Source: Brachionus rotundiformis (taxonomy: Eukaryota > Rotifera > Eurotatoria > Ploima > Brachionidae). From it: DNA of 64,000 bases. The stretch is taken from assembly GCA_016802295.1 (NCBI GenBank), contig JAESIW010000180.1:4199975-4263974 (forward strand), in the 5' to 3' direction. Shown here piece after piece: positions 1 through 10,804 of the stretch. Below the pieces are notes generated by a model. That model did not search any database and had not been told where the DNA came from. It saw only the letters and a program-made list of their open reading frames with translations. Numbering within the stretch: the stretch's first letter is position 1; every line of letters starts with the position of its first letter. Position numbers and translations under genes: made by a program.

Positions 1-233
1 GATTTGAATATTTATTCAAAATAAGACTTTTTCCTGGAAAAAAAAATTTTTAATTAAACGAAATAGAATCTAGATGATATGAAAAATTTTAAATTTTCCT
101 CTCGCAAATCACGTGCTATTTAAATTCTAAAATAGCTAAAACACAATTAAAAATAATTTATAATCTTTATGTGCATTCTAAGGACATTAGAAAATATTTG
201 AAATTATTTTTTCTAGAGGAGAGTTTTTTAGTA

Positions 234-2143
234 ATGGGACCTTCTCAAACGCCTCAAAACACAGCTCAATCATCGCTAGTACACGAAATACATGAACAGT
301 TTGATTTTGAAAAAGCAAGTTTTATATTGTCAATTAAATTTGGTTAAGATGGCTTTTTATTTAAGCATCTTTTCCAGGACACAGACAACACCGGGCCTAG
401 CCATTCAAACATGGCCAGTCCAGTACCACAGCGAACGTCGTTCAACGGACAGCTCTTAAGCGGATCACCACAGTCACACATGGCATCTTTTTTAAACCAA
501 AATTTGGAAGAAAATGGCTATGTTTTTGACGGTGTAAAAATTGATGTACCTAATTAAATTGTTATCATTTAAAACTTTTTTTAATAAATTATTTTTTTTG
601 CAAGATTGAAGATATAGATAACACTAGCATCTCTAACATAACAACCCAGTCTTTAAAGAGATGCAAAAGTCAGGTGTTAAAATATTATTACAGCCTCCTT
701 TGCTTTGTAAGTAGATACCAAATAGTCAAAGTTTGACTCAAAGCTGTTTGTTTAAGATTGGATGGAGGCCATTTTACAAGGAATGCTACTACAAGACCCC
801 TATCTTAATTCGAATTATAAATTTCTTCTATCCACTAATGATAGTTTCGTTTTTGTTCTATTCTTATGCATTCGATATAAAAACCTGTCAGGCTAAATTG
901 GATTTGACCGCGGAAATACTGAGGCCTTCGAGCACAGTTGGGCCCCACAGACCAGAGTCAAGCAATTTTCAATTCGATCAGCACTCAACTTATTATATGC
1001 TCACTTTTTTTAATAATTATCTAAATAAGACTGATTTGATGGCATTGCCAAAGCGTGAAGATCAATGCGGGCACATTATAACCACATATGTTTTGCCAAG
1101 CTTGCTTCACCTAATTGCTTATATAATCGGATTTATTTACTTTCGAATAAATGAAAATGAACAGCTTTATGCTTTAATGGAAAAGGTTTTTTTGGCAGTG
1201 AACGTAACTCTTAAAACAGTATCTCAGGACAGAGTAATAAAAAGACTCAAGTAATTAAATGATGCAGTGAAAATTAAAATTAATATTTATTTTAATTGAT
1301 AAAAAAGAGCTTTTATTATGTTCGGACTTATTTGGGTAATGTCCGCAATGAGCATGAACATTCTGTCTAGGCTGGCCTATGGCACCACTAGTCAAATGTT
1401 TGAACCAAGATGGGCGGCCTATCTTGTCGAAGCGCTAGCCTTGCTCATTTTGAACTCGGTTTATTTGGCTGTTGTTATTAACCATGTAACCCAGTGCGAA
1501 ATGATTATCTTTTATGTAAATGAAGTAAAAACTCGTCTTGAGGAGAAGTCGATAAATCTTAAGGATTCTATGCAAGTTGGTAGTTTATCCTTACATGATT
1601 TAATTTAGAAATAAAATTAAGTTTTAATAGCAAATTTTGGATATTCGTATGGCTATTGGTAATTTGAATTCAACAGTATCCAAAATGACTACATTGGTAA
1701 CTCTGACTTTTTTGGAAAAATTTATGATTGGAGTGATGATTTTGATTATTAACCAAAATAATGACGTGCTAATATGGGTGTACAGGATATCGTTTTCTCT
1801 AGTATGGTTTTCGATTCTAGCTTTTACTCTAGTAGAAGTGAGACATAGATGTTTTCAGTCTTATATAATTTTTAAAAATTTTTCTTAGGTTGCCAGATTA
1901 AATAGCAATTGTAACAAATTTAAACAAATTGCGCTCTCTGCCAGAGTTTATGGTTACCATGCAAGTAGCCGTGATGAATTGGACTCATTTTTGCTCTTTA
2001 TTTCAAATGCAAAGCTTAGAGCTAAGCTCTTCGGAATTGAGTTGAGACCCGCTCTAATACTTGGCTCAGTTATTATTTTCACCTTTGCTATTATTATTCT
2101 ATTTCAAACGTCAATAATTGATAAACAAAAATCTTATATTTAG
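234..2143 (+). CDS. Gustatory-receptor-like 7TM protein (GRL / 7TM ion channel family)
   Basis: I read seven exons: 234-314, 378-545, 605-706, 757-1250, 1308-1575, 1631-1837 and 1889-2143. Together they are 1,575 nt, or 524 aa. The protein has a polar N-terminal segment of about 115 residues, then seven hydrophobic segments: the first follows GWRPFYKECYY, and the last ends in TFAIIILFQTS before a short tail. An intracellular amphipathic region (VNEVKTRLEEKS) lies between TM4 and TM5. This layout, the long N-terminus and the TM7 ending resemble gustatory-receptor-like proteins, which in insects form ligand-gated cation channels at the plasma membrane. Ligand and role here are unknown. Intron 1 (315-377) has a GC donor (GCAAGT); the others are GT-AG and 50-63 nt. 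The start at 234 is the first in-frame ATG of exon 1, but an acceptor-like TTTTCTAG just upstream leaves room for an earlier exon. A PHTF-type relative is the main alternative. Confidence 0.62.
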
Positions 2144-5037
2144 AAATTAAAAATTTAACTTTTTATAGTATTTAGATTTTTAAGAAACTTTTGTTTTAAT
2201 CTTATAATAAAAAGAAACGTTTTAGAAATTTTCTTTGATTCCAAAATATGCCAAAAAATAAATCAATAAATAACAAATTTTTTTAATTTCAAGCTTTTTT
2301 TTTTTAATTTTGCGAATCTTTGTTTAAAAAAATATGTTTGCGATTTTATCTATCCAGTAAAATTATCATTTTTCATTTTGTCATTAAATGATAATGCATA
2401 AGTAAATATTATTTTATTTTTGAAAAACTTGGTAGTTTAAAGACATAGTTTATTTTATGATGACTGTTTTAAAAATATTATTAATGAATAATAATGAAAA
2501 TAATAATAATAACAATGGTTAATATTCTATATTATCAATTATACATATATTTTATAATTATTGTACCTAATATCTTAATAATCATATAATTTGAATTGCT
2601 TGTTTGAACTGAAATTCCAATCTTTGCCACTATAATAATTAAATGAATTTAATTAATAATTAATTTGATTTAGCAATTCAGTAAAAAATGCTGATTGTTT
2701 TGACTTAATTAATTTAGTGCCAATTTAATTTTACGCATTATTAAGAAAATAAAAATAAAATAACATTAAGTTGGTTTATTTGTGAGTTGAATAAATAAAT
2801 CTGATAAGTACTAAAGAATAGCGAAAAATTATATCCCTATTCGTGTTATCGTTACTTTTAGAAAAATAATCAATAATCAAGAATAAATAAAATTTAATAA
2901 AAGTATCTAAACTAAATATTTTTATAAAAACAGCTTTTATTTGTTTGATTAAAAAAAAAGAAAACACTTTTTCTTAATTGCAAAAAATTCCTTTAATTCA
3001 TTTGAAGTAAAAAATTTGCAATCATATAAAAAAAATAAGTTATAGTAAAAATAACTCTGGTACCACTGTGATACTATTATACATATATATTCTAGGACTG
3101 AAAATCTCAAATTAAAAAGAATTAATCAAAAGCTTTATTGATTTTTATAGTTCCTTGTTTAAAATTCTCAACAAGAAATAAATCGATTAATCAGAATTTT
3201 GTTCCAAGCCAAAGCTTGACTAAAATTTTTAACCGGAAAAGCGTAAATAATGACAATGAGACAAATGATATAATTATTAAAATAAGATATTTAATTAAAA
3301 AATAAAAAAATATTGATTTAGTTTAAAAATAAGTAATTTTTAACCTAGACCTAACAAACCATTGAATTGTTTAAATGTACCATAATTCAGAACTTAAATG
3401 ATGAAACCAAGAAAAGGACATTTTCTTTAGATAATCTATTTCTAAAAATTCATTGCACTTTAAGATATTTAGCATCTTACAGAAAATATATTTTTCTTGA
3501 AGGGAAGTTATCAGTATATTGTAGTCATTTTGAATTAGGAATTGAATTGTTTTAATTTTTAAATTTTTCTTTTTCAATATAAATCATAACTCATTTGATA
3601 AAAAGTTATCATGCTATTTGAATAGGTTGAAACACATTGGTCATTTAAATGTATTATTTGAAAATAATATCATTTTTGAAATTTTTTTTATTATCTTTTG
3701 TGTGATAAATAAAAAAAAGAATTTAACCAACTTCTTAATATATTAAACATTTATTGTAAAATATATTGAAAATTTAATATATGAACTATTATTCATCTTA
3801 AAGTATTAGAAAAAATTTCATTAATTTTTAATCATGCAAAGTATTCTTCAAATAATCGAAGATTAAAAATTATACAAAAAACTCAAGAATTTTTTCCGAT
3901 TTTGTAGCAAGTCATATTTATAATTAAATTGACTACTTATAAACATTTTAATTTGTATGAAGCGATAATAAGCAATGATTAAAATTTAGACTGTTTTCTA
4001 AGAAACTATTCTTAATGTTTAAAAAATTCAAGTTCAAAGTTCCAAGCTTTTTGCAACACTCAACTAGATTCAACCTTATCTGGATGAATATTTCACTTTT
4101 GCAAAGATTTGAAATTTATTAAAAAGTGGTTATATATTTGAATACTATAATATTTTATGAAAAATTTAATCCAATATATGTTAGTTTTAAAGAGTTTCTG
4201 GTTTCAAAAATGTATCATTAGATTGCGGTATATTTTTAAATTAAGGAGATTAATTGAATATTTGATGATTAAAATATGTGACAACTTGTCAAATTTTGGA
4301 TTTTTTTAAATCAATACCAAAAGTAAAAAGTACACTTTTAATGTTAAATATATTAAAAATATCAATTAAGTAAAGGATAGAACCTTTTTTGGAATTTGGT
4401 TTTTAAGATTTCAAAGGAAATAGATTTTTAAATGATAGTTTCAAAAAAAAATTTGAGTATTTTTAATGCGAAATAAATTTCTATCTAATTCGTAAGAGCT
4501 GAATTAATTATTTTTTTCTAATGGTATTTATTATTAAATTAAAAGATATTTTTTGAGGAAAATTGGTTTAATTAATTCCTAAAGTTTTCGTTTTACAGCA
4601 ACATTTATTTTAATTTAAATAGAATGTTATAAAACCTAAGTTTGAATATCAATATTGTCAATTCGATTTTCTTCCACTTAGATAATTTAGAAAAAATTGT
4701 TTTTATTTTTTATAAACTGTTAATAAATTTTTTAATTCGACATAATCTTACACCAAACGATTAAATTGGTTAAATATTTGTGTAACATAATTCAGCACTT
4801 AAATGCTAAAATCATTAAAAGATAATTTCCTGATAATACCATCTTTGTTTGAAAATTTTATGAGATCAAGGGTTGTCTTTTAGATAGGATATTTTTTTGA
4901 AGCGAAGTAAAAAAAAATTGCAAACCTTTATCCAATACCAAACTCATAAAACTTTTAAGTTTCCAAACCTTGATGCATCAATTTTTAATCAAAATAAACC
5001 TCTGAAGTATGATTATTTATAAATAGAATATTAGCAA
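2144..5037. other. Gene-free AT-rich intergenic region
   Basis: No open frame here shows family-level similarity or splice-consistent coding structure. The short frames near 3367-3577 overlap on opposite strands and look like chance. Small AAT/AATAAT runs occur around 2490-2515. I see nothing else. Confidence 0.7.
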
Positions 5038-5065
5038 AAAACAAAATTGAAAACGGCCTTAAAAA

Positions 5066-6178
5066 ATGATAGAAAACAGCTCAAATGTGTCGAGTATTTT
5101 GACTCAAGAGATTGAAATGCCTCTTGATATTATTTTATTTGGAAGTATTTTCTATTCAATAATATTTTTAATTGGAGTAGTTGGAAACATTCTGGTGATT
5201 GGGGTCATTTTGGTAGATAAAGAATTGAGGAATTTTACCAACTATTTACTGGCCAATCTATCCATTGCCGATTTGCTTTTACTGTTCACAAATGTACCGT
5301 CTGGAATTCACGATCTATTCGCCAAAGAAAGATGGTACTTTGGCCGAATTTGGTGTTATCTGGTTTCGTTTATTGAGCACACAACCGGATTCGCGTCCAT
5401 TTTGTCAATATTTTTTATCACATGTGACAGATACTACGTTATATGTCGACCACTAGTAGTCAAATCGTTAATGAATCAATCTCGCACTTTCAAGCTAATT
5501 GTGATCATTTGGCTATTGTCAATTCTTATCAATATACCATTCATTACGCTTACCAACTATTCTCTAGCCAAGTTCTCTAACAATCAGCTTGAGTTCAAAT
5601 GCAGTACTCGTGCTGACCAAACATGGGCTCTATATTTTATGGTCATAGACTCGTTTGTATTTTATCTATTAATCGGTGGTGTGTTGATATTTATGTATTT
5701 TAGAATTTTCAATTCTTTAAAAGTGTCAACTAAATTTTTGAGAGTGTACTCTAGTCACAGAAAAACTCAACAAGAAAGCCTTTTGGAGCCAAGCAGTAGC
5801 GTGAAAATTCGTCACACTTCGGTCAACATCGGAGACATCCAATGCAAACATGTTAAAAAAAGGCAGCAACTCATTACCATGTTGATGATTGTATTAATTA
5901 CTTTCTATGTGTGCATTTTTCCTCTCAAAATATGGAATTTGCTCAATCTTTTTGCCTACAAAATTGATGGGTTTTACCAGAAAATTGGTTTTAAGCTTTA
6001 TTGGATTTTAAATATAATTTGTAGAATATTCTATTATACCAATAGTGCAATTAATCCGATAGTGTACACTTTTTTGTCAAAAAAATTTCGATTAAGCTTC
6101 AAAAAGCTTTTACTTTTGCAAATAAGTTCACTGAGAGATAAAAGACAAGATTTTAAATGCTCTTTTGCTAACCATTAG
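5066..6178 (+). CDS. Class A peptide-type GPCR, copy A1 (replaced C-tail)
   Basis: Intronless, 370 aa. Seven TM segments carry class A hallmarks: GNILV in TM1, LANLSIAD in TM2, a TM3 Cys after GRIW paired with an ECL2 Cys (EFKCSTR), an intact DRY in CDRYYVICRP, FYVCIFP in TM6 and NPIVY in TM7. Two N-terminal glycosylation sites (NSS, NVS) are present. The HDLFAKERWY block after TM2 recalls invertebrate receptors related to ghrelin/TRH/neuromedin-type peptide receptors. It probably couples a neuropeptide to a G protein at the plasma membrane; the ligand is unknown. From 5075 to 6105 it is base-for-base identical, as I read it, to copy A2 (18027-19057). After 6105 homology stops abruptly, so the last ~23 residues are a different, Leu-rich tail that looks like former non-coding DNA. 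It may still be functional. Confidence 0.85.
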   Translation: MIENSSNVSSILTQEIEMPLDIILFGSIFYSIIFLIGVVGNILVIGVILVDKELRNFTNYLLANLSIADLLLLFTNVPSGIHDLFAKERWYFGRIWCYLVSFIEHTTGFASILSIFFITCDRYYVICRPLVVKSLMNQSRTFKLIVIIWLLSILINIPFITLTNYSLAKFSNNQLEFKCSTRADQTWALYFMVIDSFVFYLLIGGVLIFMYFRIFNSLKVSTKFLRVYSSHRKTQQESLLEPSSSVKIRHTSVNIGDIQCKHVKKRQQLITMLMIVLITFYVCIFPLKIWNLLNLFAYKIDGFYQKIGFKLYWILNIICRIFYYTNSAINPIVYTFLSKKFRLSFKKLLLLQISSLRDKRQDFKCSFANH

Positions 6179-7414
6179 CAATTAATAACAAGAAATATTT
6201 ATTATGTTACTTTAATTATGTTGAATTATTTTTTAATCAAATTTATATTCCTTTACTATCGGTGATTCTATACTTTACAATTATTATAAAAAATCGTTTA
6301 AAAATATTGAAAAATTCTATTAAATAAGTATCGTGGATAAAATTTATTATATTTTGTAATTTTTGTATTTAATTTTAAATAAATGTTTATAATTTAATAT
6401 TTGATTGTTCATTTTTCTAAATAAGATTAGTCTCCGATATTGATTTAGATTCAAATAAAAATATGATTATTCATTACTTCAATATTTTCAAAAAATGTAT
6501 ACATTTTCAAATTAACTACGGATTTTCCTTTTCCATCTTCTAATAATTTTTATAATCAAATTACTCATGTTTCATGATTGATAATATTCTAATTAATTTC
6601 AAATAATTAATTTTTTAAACTTAAAAATTCAATTTCGTAAATAAAAATAGATTTCTTGACTTAAGCTGATAACATTAATTCAAAAGTGTTCATATTTGCT
6701 CATAACTGATTGAAACTCTATTTATTATCTTTTTTATTTAAAAATGATTTTGGAAAATGTTTTCCAGGGCAATTCCGAATAGCGGAGCCTTTTTTTCAGC
6801 CGACATGTTTGAAATATGATTAAAAGAAAATTTGTTTTAGATAAATGTGTACAATTAAAGTAGAAATATTAACATTTATATTATATATACATGATTAAAT
6901 TAAGTTTAAGTTTCTGCTGAGTTTGGTGGGATTATGATTGAATCAAAGGGTGTTTAGTCTGATTGAAACTCTAAAAATTATTTATTTCAAAGAAGACTTT
7001 AATTACTGACGTCAATTCAAATTAATATAACTAACTTAATTTAGGAAACAATCTGACTTAACTAATTGGATTGCTTTTATTAAAGATGAAAAAATTTATT
7101 AAAAATTTTTCGAAGGTTAACATGGGGAATTTAATTAAAAAATTTGATCAGGTTTTGAAATTTTAATTTCTGCTTTATTTCTATAGGCATTTTATGTTGA
7201 ATTTTTAAAATATAAATTTAATATTTTAATTAAAGTTTACTAAAATAAAATCTTGATAATATAAATGATTTTAGTTTTGTACAAAAAAAAATAAAAATAA
7301 AATATAATTAATTAAATTTATGCAATTTGATATTGTTATTATTATAATATTTATTTCAAAACATATCTCTAGAGTCTTTAAAACTTAATTTAATTAGTGA
7401 TATGATTTTTGTCA
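6179..7414. other. Intergenic, A1 to transposon
   Basis: AT-rich sequence with no supportable gene. It shows no visible homology to the DNA that follows the twin gene A2 (19167-21179). A short GC-richer patch lies near 6765-6805. Confidence 0.65.
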
Positions 7415-7422
7415 TGTTTTCC
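7415..7422 (+). repeat. Target-site duplication, left (TGTTTTCC)
   Basis: The eight bases TGTTTTCC recur exactly at 8126-8133, immediately outside the two inverted ends of the element between them. An 8-bp duplication is typical of hAT, P and Merlin-type DNA transposons. Confidence 0.7.
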
Positions 7423-8125
7423 GATGAACTATCAAAATATGGAATCTAAAAAAGATCGAAAACAAAATATAGAAGACTAAAAATATAGAATCATCAAAGT
7501 ATAGTAAAAAAATATATAGAATATACGAATATAGAAAAAAATATATATAGAAAACTGAATATAGAAAAATTATAATATAGAATTATAATTTGCTGTTTGC
7601 TATAAATTTCAAAAATTCAAACAACTTATTTCAAATTACTTCCAAATACAAATTACATCAACTTTCAACATGCAAAATTACTCTCCGGTTGTATCCAAAT
7701 TGCGTTCAAACAAAGCGTATAGACCAACAGAAATAAATGCTGGGTTACGAAAAACAAATAAAAAAGTAATAGCCGAAAATATTGTTCTCTGGTGAAACTA
7801 TAAAACAAACAAGAAAAAAAGATCTTGTACGAGAACAAAAGTTGAAAACTATTGTCAGTGAGTATGATGTGTTGAACATAGATTTATTTTTAAATGGAAT
7901 TATTGGTTTATTGGACGATCAATTGTAAAATAACTTTATAAAATAGACAAAATATTCAATTAATCAATTAGTCAATTCTATTTAATTTTCAATATAATTA
8001 CTTTCTATATTTTTTTTTCTATAATAAAGAAATTCTATAATTATTCAAATTGATGATTTCGATATTTTTTTTTCTACCTTTTTACCTTACGATAAAAAAA
8101 TAATTCTATATTTTGAACGTTAACC
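7423..8125 (+). mobile_element. Short DNA transposon (MITE-like, 703 bp) with 8-bp TSD
   Basis: The two ends form 23-bp imperfect terminal inverted repeats, 18 of 23 matching by my alignment. The shared core is CAAAATATRGAAT at 7433-7445 and its complement near 8103-8115. Inside each end lie many copies of ATATAGAA (left, 7470-7590) and the complementary TTCTATA (right, 7975-8110), a subterminal repeat pattern typical of non-autonomous elements. Between them, 7670-7928 contains a short coding-like frame beginning MQNYSPVVSKLRSN. It is interrupted by one apparent extra base near 7786 and then continues in another frame to a stop near 7928. I do not recognise this peptide. No transposase is present, so the element would need help from elsewhere. 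Superfamily (hAT, Merlin or P) is not settled. Confidence 0.7.
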
Positions 8126-8133
8126 TGTTTTCC
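8126..8133 (+). repeat. Target-site duplication, right (TGTTTTCC)
   Basis: Exact partner of 7415-7422, directly abutting the right terminal inverted repeat. Confidence 0.7.
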
Positions 8134-8617
8134 ACCTAATACAACATTTCTTAAAAAAGTGGAATACTGCTTAATTTTTATTTTAGTTAATTGTAGTTTT
8201 TTATTATTTAAAGGTATCTTTTTAGAGAAATTAATAAATTGATTAAAATTCGAATCAATAAAATTTGGTTTTTTATTTCAATTTACATTTTTTTGTTTAT
8301 TAATTTTATTCGAACACGCAATATTTATTATAAATTAATGCTGATAAATAAGTGTATTCAAATATTAAAATATTTTTACCTTTTTTAAGTTTGATTATTT
8401 GCTGAAAAGTACTTAATAAAGGAGATTAAAATCCAGATGAGAAATTAAAATTTTATCACTTCAAAAGTAAATATTTTATGATTTATTTAAAAATTGAGTT
8501 TTAAACACTTTTTCACCACCCAAGAGGTTTTTTTTTAAATAATCCTGAGAATAAAGTCTGTATTGTCAAGCCTTTTTAATTAAATCTATAAAGAAGAAGT
8601 AAAGTTAATAGGTATAA
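8134..8617. other. Intergenic, transposon to B1
   Basis: AT-rich sequence with no supportable gene, and no match that I can see to the DNA upstream of B2 before 21180. Confidence 0.6.
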
Positions 8618-8844
8618 AATCTTAATGAATCCTAAATTAAAAAAAATATTTAATAATATCATATTTTATAAACTTTATCAATATTTTATTAATTCAAAAT
8701 ATTTTGCTTTGAGAGTTTAATGAAATTCTTCGAGATGCTTTTTGTTTAAGTTTTGATGCATTAGGTTATTTTTCAAATACTATATATTACAAATAATATG
8801 ATAGATTTATTCGTTTCGTTTAGATATTTAAAATTTTTTTTAAA
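8618..8844 (+). promoter_or_regulatory. Conserved 5' flank of B1
   Basis: This block from AATCTTAATGAATCC to the ATG is almost the same as 21180-21411 upstream of B2, with a few substitutions and small indels. DNA further upstream is unrelated. It may hold the B-type promoter and 5' UTR. I see no clear TATA box. Confidence 0.4.
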
Positions 8845-9156
8845 ATGGAAAATAAAAGCAACAACTCTTCAGGAATGTGTCTATTAGATGTAAAAATGCC
8901 AATAGATGTCATTTTTTATGGATCGTTTTTTTACATTTTAATATTCGCAATTGGTGTTATTGGGAATATAATGGTTATCTATTTTATTCTATACAAAAAA
9001 GAAATGCGTAGCTTTACAAATTATTTGCTTGCAAATCTTTCATTGGCGGATCTTATGGTCCTATTTAATAATTTTCCTAGTGGCATACATGTTTATACGC
9101 CATTATCTTATCTACCCCAACTGACAGTATATTGTAATTTATATTTGTATCTGTAA
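8845..9156 (+). pseudogene. Class A GPCR copy B1, deletion pseudogene
   Basis: The first ~82 codons match copy B2 (TM1 with GNIMVI, TM2 with LANLSLADLMVL), with a small difference near FNNFPSGIH versus FSNVPSGIH. At 9091 the match ends. A 36-bp unrelated filler (9092-9127) follows. Then sequence matching the B2 3' UTR (22650 onward, TATATTGTAATTTATAT) resumes and runs to about 9172. About 990 bp covering TM3 to TM7 has therefore been lost and replaced by filler, as in end-joining repair. The frame runs through the filler into former UTR and stops after 103 codons. A protein with two TM segments is possible, but it cannot signal as a receptor. Confidence 0.85.
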
Positions 9157-9172
9157 ATTTTTTTGTTAGTAA

Positions 9173-10352
9173 TAAAAAATAAAGAAAAATAACTTATTTT
9201 GCTGTTGCTTTTTTAAAATATGAGAATTTTGCGCAAATATTTTTCAATATTCAAGAAATCATCATAATATTTATTATGTTCTAAAAAAAATTTGACTTTA
9301 TTTACTAGTTTTGCTTTTTATTGAATAATTTATTTTAGAGAATGAAGGATCAATTAAAATTTTTAACGTAAGTAAAGAAATAAAGGAAATTTAAACAGTC
9401 CAATGTATAGCTTCAAAACTAACCTTTTAGAAAAATCTGACTACGAACAGCATCTAGTATGTCATGGTATAAGTGACCATTAAACGATTTTCAAGAGGCG
9501 ATCTTGACCAAGTATTTAAAAAGTCTATGATCACAAAATTTAAATTTATTCAATATAATTTTTATCAACGATTTAATTTATATATAATATTGAAATAACA
9601 GCGGGAATTAACTTCTTGAGCATATATTAACTACACCAGATTTAAATTTTAAAAGCTAAGTTTGATGTTAGATATTAAAGTAGCAAGACAAAGCAACTGA
9701 TTTAGATAATTAATTAATGTAACAGTATTATTACTTATAACCATAAATCATCTTTTTTTAGGATGAAATCAGCAAATTTTCAAAAATATCATTATTTCGA
9801 ACAAAAATTGGAATTTTAAATCTTTATTTTAATTTATTATCAAATATGGATGCATTAATTGATTTGACTGAAAAGATGAATAGATTAACGTCATTAGAAG
9901 CTTGATTTTAAATTTTGAAAATTAATTTTAATCTCTGCTTAAAAAAAAACAAATTAAAAATTGAAAATATGCAGCTAAAAAATCTCTAAATATCTAATTT
10001 CATTATTATTGATTAAATTGTTGCTTTTAGAATTGAGACATAGCTAGAAAAATGTTTAAAACTATTTAATGTCACTAAAACATGGGGAAAAATATTTAAC
10101 AAATTAATAAATTAATATAATTTTAATTAAACGTAAGTTTTTAAACTGATAAAATTGTATAAGTAAATTCAGTTCCTAAAGTTTTAATAATTAATTTTAT
10201 ATCATTCTTATAAATTCAGTTTTCCTAGTTTGATGAGTTTATATTTTGTTAGAATAACTTTAATGAGAATAAATACAAGAACAAGAAGAATTAAAAATAT
10301 TCCATCTCAAATCAAAAAAAAATAATAATAATGATTAAAATTGTCTATTTGA
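9173..10352. other. Intergenic, B1 to C1
   Basis: AT-rich, with no supportable gene. It is not visibly related to the B2-C2 spacer (22699-26266), which is about 2 kb longer. Confidence 0.6.
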
Positions 10353-10381
10353 AATAATAATAATAATAATAATAATAATAT
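10353..10381 (+). repeat. AAT microsatellite
   Basis: An uninterrupted run of about nine AAT units. A shorter AAT run lies just upstream at 10321-10332. Confidence 0.9.
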
Positions 10382-10496
10382 AAGTTACAACAAGCTAGAC
10401 TTGCGAAGATGAGAAACAGTAGGATCCCATCTATGGTAACTGTGGTTTGTACATTATGTTCAGAGCACAGTCACTACCAGCTCTGCCTACATTACT

Positions 10497-10804
10497 AATT
10501 AGCTAAATTATTTTTATTTTAGTATTTTTTACATAAGTAAATTGAAAATTTTCCTACAAAACAGGATACTCTCTTGAATAGTCTATTATTTAATTTTTTT
10601 TAATTAACAAAAGTTTAATATAAATAAATTTCAATTCATGCTTTTGATTACCGGTTAAGTTTGGTCTGATTGGTAAATCACCCCACACCAGTCAGATTTT
10701 CATCTCGCAACGTAAACAAAATATGTGAAATATTAAATCTCTCTAATTTTTTAAAATAGAAAGAATAGATATTTATTTTTGGAAATGAGCTAAATTAAAT
10801 CAAA
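10497..10804 (+). promoter_or_regulatory. Conserved 5' flank of C1
   Basis: Nearly the same sequence precedes C2 (26267-26568); DNA further upstream is unrelated. The block holds a GC-richer patch with a short inverted pair, TCTGA (10665-10669) and TCAGA (10692-10696), around TTGGTAAATCACCCC. The patch also occurs at 26434-26460, where a 5-base CACAC-type indel shortens it. This patch is the best candidate for a shared regulatory element. Function is inferred only from retention. Confidence 0.4.

Noticed and set aside
733..756. Reading the GRL exon from a TTG at 733 as a protein start
   Set aside because: TTG is not a normal eukaryotic start. The bases 707-756 form a 50-nt GT-AG intron whose removal joins exons 3 and 4 in phase.
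3367..3577. Overlapping short frames on both strands
   Set aside because: Mutually antisense, AT-rich, no recognisable protein.
10382..10495. GC-richer patch after the AAT microsatellite as an RNA gene
   Set aside because: No tRNA, snRNA or rRNA pattern could be built; only a faint CATCTATGGTA word is shared with 22970.
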